Assembly: GCA_000827265.1 (NCBI GenBank)
Contig: KN834773.1
Span: 355,716 to 419,715, forward strand
From: Collybiopsis luxurians FD-317 M1
Taxonomy: Eukaryota; Basidiomycota; Agaricomycetes; Agaricales; Omphalotaceae
Direction of reading: 5' to 3'
DNA: 64,000 nucleotides
Positions 57,018 to 64,000 of this stretch are shown in pieces. Below the pieces are notes generated by a model. It made no database searches. It was not told the origin of the DNA and worked only from the letters and a program-made list of their open reading frames with translations. Positions within the stretch are counted from its first letter, which is position 1. Each line of letters begins with the position of its first letter. Both the position numbers and the translations under genes were made by a program.

Positions 57018-57215
57018 TTGTAGCAAGCTTCAAAACATCTAGCCTGAGTCGAAGCTTTGCCTTGCGATCTCCGCAATATGAATCATCTTTCTGTGGGCGT
57101 ATTTCTTGCCACCTTGTTTAAAGGAGGAGTTTGAAAGCTGCGGTTAAAATAAACGGCCATCAATTAAGATACTTTGGACTCTGGAGTTTGGATGAGTGTT
57201 TCCAGTTTTATTGAG
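57018..57215 (+). repeat. Dispersed repeat, copy 1 (partner 62985-63150)
   Basis: Shares in order TAGCAAGCTTCAA, GCCACCTTGTTT, GGCCATCAATT, ACT(C)TGGAGT and CAGTTTTATTG with 62985-63150, same orientation. CpG sites here (TGCGATCTCCGC) are TG or CA in the other copy. Confidence 0.75.
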
Positions 57216-58994
57216 GACAGTCAAAGTGGTCGCTGAAATGGCCGCTGAAATGAATGAAGAAATTGCCTTTGTCGGGACATTTGGTGTCATGCTGTGATAA
57301 TGTTCGTGTTTCTTCTACATCTGAGAATCTGTGAATGCGATCTCCCTGTGATCTTAAGGCATCTTATGTTTTATTGACAAGTGATCATTGAGTGATTAAA
57401 TGCTGATGAATTTTAGTTGCAAGCATTTGGTCATAATATTGTAATAAAAAATACCTCAGATACAACTGTATTTAAAGGCCATATATTCCAAATAGGCTTC
57501 ATGAGAACAAGCTAAACCCTTGAGCAGGTCAAAGTACAGATACAACTGAAAAGTGAGAACAGGTTTGAAAATCAGAGCAGGTTCAAATTGAGGTACAACT
57601 GAAAAATGAGAACAGGTTAACAACTCAAAACAGGTCCAAAAGTTAACAGCTACTTGAGTTTGCAGTAGTACACTGTACACAAATATGTATGATGCATGTA
57701 CAAGGCTATATTAATTATTACAGTATAAAACTGTTATGCCCTACACTATTTTTTCCGCTCTTTCCAACCAGTACACTCACCACATGACTTGATATTAGTT
57801 CTCCCATTCAATCCAGGCTCTCCAATTCCGACACACATTTCTCGAGGCAAACTAACCAGTTGCCCATTCCAATTCTTATTCACAAGACCACATGTCTTCC
57901 CGCAGAGTATAAAAGCCTTGTACCTACATCTCTCATGATAATGTTGTTATTACCTGAACTATCTTGACCTGTGTTGTTTCTATTCTCTTGTTCACTAGTT
58001 TTCTAATATTATTCTGCTTAACACTGAGTTGAGCAAACCCCATTGACACCGAGTCACTGGCCTATCTACCTCTCACTTGTTGAACCAATCAACAAGACTA
58101 TTCAACTGCTGTAGCCTTTTGAATATTCCATCTTGTAGGGTAAATGGACACCAAGTCATGAACCTTCCGAGTCAACCCTCATTAATACCATCTTAATGAG
58201 TTCTTTTGATATACAATTTCTAGTCGCACCGAGCTACTAGATTTGTTATTTGACAATCGAGGATCATTCCTCAACATCCAATACACAAACCATACAGGAC
58301 TTGTTCACCTGTCATACATAGCAACTCCCCATCGCATATTCTGTCTCGGCTGTGGTATAATAAATTACTTTCTATTCCTTGAACCTACTACAAGCTTCTA
58401 ACAACAAAGGTAGTAAAAGGTCCTAACAAAAACCAACTAATTAGATGCAATTCTAGCCTGCATAGCAAGCACTGCTTAGCAATAGATGCCAATCCCTTAG
58501 TGACCATCTTCTTCTCCAAACTCAAGAGTCAAGGTCACCCAGAACTTGCTTTCCCAGTGTAATTTCATTATCTTCATTTACCAGAATCCCACCTTCTTTC
58601 TCTTCTTGCACTATTTGCTATCCAGAGTACTGTACCATTTTGTTCTACTCAACAGTCACAAGTCATAGCTGGTCAAAGATTTTACCCCTAGCTTCTTTGC
58701 GCCAGTGCTTCACCCACAGAGTGGCACAATGAACTGACGGAAATGAATTTGAAATGTCTACACATGTGACATGCTATCAGAAGCATCTTCTTCATCAATT
58801 TGGCCTTTTCAATTACAGATCTTAAAATAAAATAATTGTTTGTTGTATGATATTCCTTCCTCAAGCCATTCTGTGATTAGGGAATCAGAGCTCAGCTATC
58901 AGCCCACAGACAAAATCGCGCTAGAAATAGCAACGTAATAAATTTCGGCATGCAACTCTCCAAGGCTACCGCTCGATATCCATTAGGATCGTTA
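57216..58994. other. Intergenic, repeat-rich; no gene seen
   Basis: 57530-57640 holds three or four diverged copies of a unit with GTACAACTGAAAARTGAG and AACAGGTT. 58615-58680 repeats 46100-46170. Otherwise AT-rich without gene signal. Confidence 0.45.
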
Positions 58995-59402
58995 CTACTT
59001 TTGCCTTACTTGAGAATGCCCACTAGAATGGATACGGTTGTCTGTTTCATCATCCAGGCCATAGTTGACCATGTTGGCACTAAATTGACTGTCCATCTTT
59101 TGATTGTCGTGGTAGTGAATTTCATCTTCTCCTGGGGCACTGCGACCCGGGTGCAGTTCCTTGAGTAGCTCCTTTGCTTCATCAATATCATCCACGGTAA
59201 AGTGCTTGTCAAAGAATTTCTCATCCATGGTGTCCATCGTTCTCGAGGGTATCACATGTGCATGAGCTTCATTGAGCTGATACTGCCTGCTATCAAAAGA
59301 TCGTGGGATCAGCCCCAGTGGGTTTATTCTCTCCTCAAAGACTGTTAGTAGGTCTGTGGCCGTCAGAGAGCCAGAGTCATGAGCTAAGGCCGTTGATCCC
59401 AA
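58995..59402 (-). mobile_element. LINE (non-LTR retrotransposon) reverse-transcriptase fragment
   Basis: The minus frame holds NPLGLIPRSFDSRQYQLNEA, then DEKFFDKHFTVDDIDEAKEL and HPGRSAPGEDEI. The order (linker, F-T-x-D-E/D-I-x-x-A-K, S-A-P-G-x-D) is the start of the reverse-transcriptase domain of basidiomycete LINEs just after the endonuclease. The fingers and palm with the YADD box are absent. A short remnant, not functional. Confidence 0.6.
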
Positions 59403-59993
59403 TCATGATTGAATCATGATGATTCTGTACCCCACAGCATTGATGTGATTATGATGCATCTCTTCTCATTAATCAGTTGCGGCAGATGAACACTTTTTTG
59501 ATTGCGAGTTTGGTGACCAGGAACATCCATTGAAGAAACAGAAACAAGAAAGAAAGAAAAAGATCGCGATGCTTTGATTAGCTGCAGTGGGAACAGTAAC
59601 AAACTCCCATCAGAAAGAAATGTTCTTGACTAAATGATGTCGCAAGGTCTCGAAGTGCGCTAGCGCTGACAGTCCGAAACTGAGGATGTTGCAATGGGAT
59701 TGATGCTAGATCCCCATTGGATTCCCCCTTGATCTGCGTGATACTAGGTCGTGTAACGATATCTGATTGTGATCACGAACTCGATTTCAATGATTGAGTT
59801 CCATCTCCATGCCAGGAAAGTTCTCAACTTCAGAATACCTAGATCGGAGAGTCAATGTATTCGTGTATTGTGCGGGCAGCGGGCTTAACTAATGCAACAT
59901 AAGATGATCAACTTAAACATGATCAGCCTGGTATAAATGGAGAAAAACTTGCAAAGATGACCTTGCAAAGTTGTCCTCACTTCACAGCCAAAA
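59403..59993. other. Intergenic; no gene seen
   Basis: Has many TGATT/AATCA words (for example ATGATTGAATCATGATGATT) and leads into the promoter of the seven-helix gene at 59994. Confidence 0.4.
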
Positions 59994-61346
59994 ATGACTC
60001 CGGATGACCAACAGACAATTGCTGAATATGCCGCTGTCGTGTATGGGAACATAGTAAACGCTATAGTGGCAGGAGCTGGGTTTGGTATGTGAGGCCTAAT
60101 AGTGTTACAAGCCTTCTCCAAGTTCAAATCATTAATGAAACTTTACTACACTTAGGTGCATTCATGTTAGGACTGATTATTGCGACCCAAAATCTAATGT
60201 AGGTATCACACAAGTTACAAGGAATAGGCCTTCCAGTCTCAACTCACATCCTCGTTTGATTTTGTCTACTTGAAAGAACTAGGTCCTGGACCCACTCCCG
60301 TATCGGGCTCCTTACCTGTCTGCTCACAACATGTGTTGCTTTCGCCTGGAGCTTCTTTTACTCTGTGGTGTTTTCCTTGATAAATGAATATTTTACTTTC
60401 GTGCAACCAGAAGGGCGGGGAGGAATTCATGCCCAAGGTCTGTTAGCAACCCAGAAGCTCAGGCCATTACAATATATGTCATCATGGGCAGGAACAATTC
60501 CCGTGAGCTCACTAAATCTAGTGTTGACTGACTAGTTAGTAATATGATTCTGCTATCTAGATAATTGTGAGCGATTTGATTGTAGTCTGGAGGGCATGGG
60601 TTTTGTTTCAGCATACCAGCCTTATAAAATTTGAACTTGCATTTCTCTTGATCGCAAACACTGGTGCGTGGCCCTGCGCAATATATCTAAATACGACACG
60701 CCCACTGAAATTTCTAAGGAATCAATATCGCAAGTTGCATCATGGACAATGTAGAAATTGAGTTGATAGCGTCTCGTGGTATCCTGGTTCTCGACTGGTT
60801 ATCGGTCTTGTTTTCCCTTTTTGTCAACTTGGTGGCAACAAGTTTAATTGCGTTCCGGGCATGGTGGGTAACCCAAATTTCTGATGAAGAACATAAGTCT
60901 AATCACTTACTATTAAATACTACAGGAATCACCACCGTATCCTGGCCGAAGCTGTAATCCTCAAAGAATCAAGGGTTCAGAATATCCTCCTGCTGTTGAT
61001 TGAGTCTGGAGCCATATACTGCGCAATACAGGCACTTTATATTGCCTTTCTGCTTCTTAAGGCATATGCAAATCTTGGCATTTGGTGCGCGAACATGTCC
61101 GATTATATTGGGGATGTACTTGTTGTTGCCTCTGTGAGCATTCTACACAATACTCTGTGACTTTGAGTCTTTGACTAATTTTATGAATCTTCATTTTTGG
61201 AGGCATGGTATCCCATTGCAGTAGTTATTCTGGTCAATATAGGTAACTCTTCCGTGACACAGGTAGCCACAGGTATCAGTGGTATAGTAGTCCATAATTT
61301 AACCACCAACATCAATGAGGACTCAGGAGATTTTAAAGCAGACTGA
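59994..61346 (+). CDS. Seven-helix integral membrane protein (second member type)
   Basis: Start ATG at 59994 (MTPDDQQTIAEYAAVVYGN). Exons by eye: 59994-60084, 60156-60198, 60283-60502, then from about 60562 with further introns; all joints keep frame. Segments: IVNAIVAGAGFGAFMLGLII, SRIGLLTCLLTTCVAFAWSF, IIVSDLIVVWRAWVLFQH, FELAFLLIANTG, WLSVLFSLFVNLVATSLIAF, RAWNHHRILAEAVILKESRV, NILLLLIESGAIYCAIQALY, and AWYPIAVVILVNIG near the end. The VxDxIxVWRAWVLF box, the RAW-x-HR loop and the ESGAIYC helix are typical of a large uncharacterised seven-helix family in Agaricomycetes, distinct from the gene at 40.9-42.7 kb. Probably plasma-membrane; ligand unknown. No premature stop was found in the joined exons. 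Confidence 0.72.
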
Positions 61347-61637
61347 ATGTCATTTTATCCTGCCACAACTTTCCTGTGGGCCTTGCATGTTCCCAATATT
61401 GCAGTCAATAGTACCCCTTCAATCATGTATTTACTAATATATTCCTCTGCTCTACATCCTCCCTTCACTTGTATCTTATTTTTGTCTGGGTCACCATCTG
61501 TGGTGCAATGTATCTTGAATAGAGATGGGCACAAGTGTAGAGCTTCCAAGGATACTCATGAGTGTACTCAACTGCTTAACTTGTGAATCTAGTGTTACAT
61601 GAGTGTACACTTGAGTTAGAGTCACCCTATGTCCCTG

Positions 61638-61705
61638 TGATTGTTAACAATCTTTGGTGCTACCAATCAAACCTTTGTGCACAATTCTTTGGTGACTACC
61701 AGTGG
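61638..61705 (+). repeat. Solo copy of the arm of the 34.4-kb inverted-repeat element
   Basis: Reads GATTGTTAACAATCTTTGG, TGCTACCAA, TTTGTGCACAATTCTTTGGT and GACTACCAGTGG, in the same order as the right arm of 34405-34830. No inverted partner was seen downstream. Confidence 0.65.
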
Positions 61706-62984
61706 CCTTCTTATTCTATTCATTTGTCTAAAGTCAGACCTAGTGGGTGGGATCTAACCATTCCTGGCATTACACATCTATCCCCCCCCTCTGCCTCAGC
61801 TGCTCCATATCCAGAAGTCAGATTCTAGATGCTGAAATCAAGATCTCTCAAGAGCTAAATTTTCAACCAGATTAGGCACTGATACACTTACAATGGTTGG
61901 GGCTCTCTCAAAGACTCCAAAAATTATAACATATGAGGGGATGTCCCTGGAATGCCCAGATAACCCAAGGGGATTTTCAGTCAGCCTAGGCTGGGAATAC
62001 TTTTTGCTGGTGTAGAATATGTCTGTGAACAGTTCAATAGTAGAACTTGCAGCAGCAACAACCATTGAGTTAATAATGTGCCCAACAGTAAACCCAATTT
62101 TTGATATTGCATTATAGCAGAGATGGTATAAACTGCCTATGTTGCACAATAAACAGCATTGGGCTCAACCAGTAGAAGCAGGGTATTCTGGACTCTGGTC
62201 TGGTTATGGAATACAGCTCCCATCATGATACAGTAATGATTCCTGAAGTATTGTTATTTCTCAAATTGGGTAAGTAGCTTCATTAAAAGTGAGTGAGCTT
62301 ACCAGGCTTTTTTGCTGTCAATGCTGTCACATATAAGTTGACTAAAAATAAAAATGAGAGCAGACCCAAGACCCAAGGGAGAACATTACTATCAGTGAGT
62401 TTTTCTGAGTTAAATATCTTCTCATTTAAAATGCAATCTCCAATATTGGCTTCTACACTCAATTATTTACTATTCCAGGTAAACATGATCACTGAGTGCT
62501 GAATATGCACCAAAATTTGTAAGCATAAGTGAAGCAAGAGTGCACTTCTGAAACTTGTGATGCTGAAACAAGAACCACCTCTCCAAACTACAAGGAAGTC
62601 ACTCAAAATCATCACTGGAACTATATATTAATTATAGCAAGCCAAACTGCTGTAGAGCAGGCTATTGATTGAAGAATTTTAGGTTCAACTCCTCCCTGTT
62701 ATTCTGTCTTAATTTAAAAATAAAAGATTGAGCCTTGCATGGACACTATAACCCCTTCTGTGCAGGCAATCCAGGTGAAGGCAATGCACATTATGATTAA
62801 GTGGACAAGCAATATAATCTGCAAACATGTCCAGGATTTCTGTCCAAAAGACAGAAACAAACCAAAATGTGCCCTGATTAATTTAGGATGCTAGTTCTGG
62901 CAATCATACACTACAGTTCAAATGGCAATAAATATCTCTGGAATATATGCACCTGCATTTATTATATCATGTAATGAATTAATG

Positions 62985-63150
62985 AATTTATAGCAAGCTT
63001 CAAGCAATCTCTGCTATATGGAGCACCTTTCTTCAGGCATATTTTTGGCCACCTTGTTTGAAGAAAGTTTGGAAGGGGTCAAAATGGTTGGCCATCAATT
63101 GAGCTACTCTGGAGTCTGGATAAGCCTTTGCAGTTTTATTGGCAGCTGCA
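62985..63150 (+). repeat. Dispersed repeat, copy 2 (partner 57018-57215)
   Basis: Direct-orientation partner of 57018-57215, with CpG positions replaced by CA or TG. Confidence 0.75.
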
Positions 63151-63247
63151 TTTAATTTGGCTAGGAGGAAGGGGTCACTGCTTGCAGAGGTGAGTTGGGT
63201 TGCTGGTTAATAATCTAAGATTGAATCCACATCCATTGGACACCAAT

Positions 63248-63323
63248 GGTTGAGTAGCTCAGCTGGTTAGAGCACTGTCCCCGGAAAGTGGCAGGGGCCT
63301 GGGTTCAATTCCCAGCTTGGTCA
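63248..63323 (+). tRNA. tRNA-like sequence (degenerate tRNA gene or tRNA-derived SINE head)
   Basis: A-box TAGCTCAGCTGGTTAGAGC and B-box GGTTCAATTCC are canonical. A 7-bp acceptor stem (GGTTGAG with CTTGGTC, several G-T pairs), D stem GCTC/GAGC and T stem CTGGG/CCCAG all form. The anticodon stem CTGTC/GGCAG pairs but leaves a loop of 10 rather than 7, so no anticodon can be assigned. A T-run (ATTTTTATT) just 3' would end RNA polymerase III transcription. Confidence 0.5.
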
Positions 63324-64000
63324 ATTTTTATTATTAACAGAATACATTAAGATAGTTCCTCAAGAAACAATCTCCTGATCTGTAGATTATACAAGGTACT
63401 CTACTACTTTTCTACATTGAAAAGTCATTTTTGGGTAAGTATTCTACATGGACTAATAGTCTTGATATTTGCTTTGTTTGTTGAAACCAGTAGGTGACTA
63501 GTGTTATATCTTATAAATTGATTTCACATTTTGATATACTCAGGCACACAGAAAGTGATGGGCCTGCTGTTTTTTGAGAATATCTTGAGAGTGAGAACAG
63601 ATATAAACTAAGTCTAAGTTGTGAAGATCATTTATAGAATAATTGTGATTTTTTGGGATGAAATATGAATTTATTGGGTAAGAAATGGTTGCTATATAAG
63701 AATTATCAAAAAATTGCTAAAAACTGCAGCCCTAGATAGTTTTTTCTAGGGTAAGCTTTACCATTGGAAAGAGCAATATCAGAAATGGGGGGTGCAACTT
63801 CTCCCCTGGAATTAAAATTTTTCCCAAGAGTGTGCTTAGCCTCTCAATAGTAGCAAAAATGACCCAAAATAGTGGAAACAGCTAAAATCAGCCAAAGTTT
63901 ATTCATTTTTAGCTTAAATTACACCTTTGAAAAAACCTCAAGTCTCTAGGTAAAAGCTAAACCCCCCATTTTTTTTGCTGCTCTTTTCAATGGTAAAGAC

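Larger units (their letters stand above)
61347..64000. other. Intergenic repeats to the window end; no protein gene seen
   Basis: Includes the solo arm of the telomere-type element (61638-61705), possible tRNA-derived remnants (62640-62700 with a GGTTCAACTCC B-box; 63248-63323) and a dispersed repeat (62985-63150). The remainder is AT-rich. Confidence 0.5.

Noticed and set aside
63248..63323. A canonical functional tRNA gene
   Set aside because: The anticodon loop is 10 nt and no anticodon can be assigned, so I list it only as tRNA-like.

Overview
The window is nuclear DNA of a filamentous basidiomycete, most probably an Agaricomycete (mushroom-forming fungus). The evidence is: many short GT-AG introns of about 50-60 nt; conserved nuclear genes (EFG1, EMC1, YTM1); gene families expanded in this group (F-box, BTB/POZ, MYND, seven-helix membrane proteins, a small secreted protein with a GLPPLPPTRR motif); and a KDZ (Kyakuja-Dileera-Zisupton) transposase. 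No tool was run. Family calls come from recognised motifs, and exon joints were read by eye.

Layout. (1) 1-21 kb is AT-rich, repeat-rich and decayed. Its core is a roughly 14.6-kb DNA transposon (about 3843-18461) with imperfect ~66-bp terminal inverted repeats, clusters of a palindrome (TTCAAACNGTTTGAA) just inside both ends, a broken KDZ transposase and at least five passenger genes. A broken MYND zinc-finger gene follows at 19.5-20.9 kb. Every premature stop identified in these reading frames is TGA. (2) 22-31 kb is a gene-rich island. Two paralogous genes point tail to tail (22.1-24.6 plus, 25.7-28.0 minus), and only one ends in a PHD finger. A 5' fragment of EFG1 lies between them; intact EFG1 and a BTB/POZ gene follow. 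(3) 32.5-33.8 kb holds a single-pass membrane protein. At 34.4-34.8 kb an inverted-repeat element encloses telomere-like CCCTAA repeats and three GC hairpins. (4) 36-55 kb contains two diverged copies of one block (EMC1, then F-box), about 12 kb apart. The first copy (36.05-40.36) is wrecked by two internal deletions; the second (47.85-54.6) carries intact EMC1 and F-box genes. Between them lie a seven-helix membrane protein gene, two adjacent pogo/mariner-type elements with TA target duplications, and a possible solo LTR. (5) 55.4-57.0 kb holds YTM1, divergent from the F-box gene. (6) 57-64 kb is mostly repeats, with a LINE reverse-transcriptase fragment, a second seven-helix gene (59.99-61.35) and a tRNA-like sequence at 63.25.

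Working genes: YTM1 and EFG1 act in ribosome assembly, and EMC1 in membrane-protein insertion at the ER. The rest is lineage-expanded, unknown or mobile. The most interesting items are the cargo-carrying KDZ transposon with its palindromic end arrays, the telomere-repeat element, the TGA-only decay pattern, and the duplicated and eroded EMC1/F-box block.
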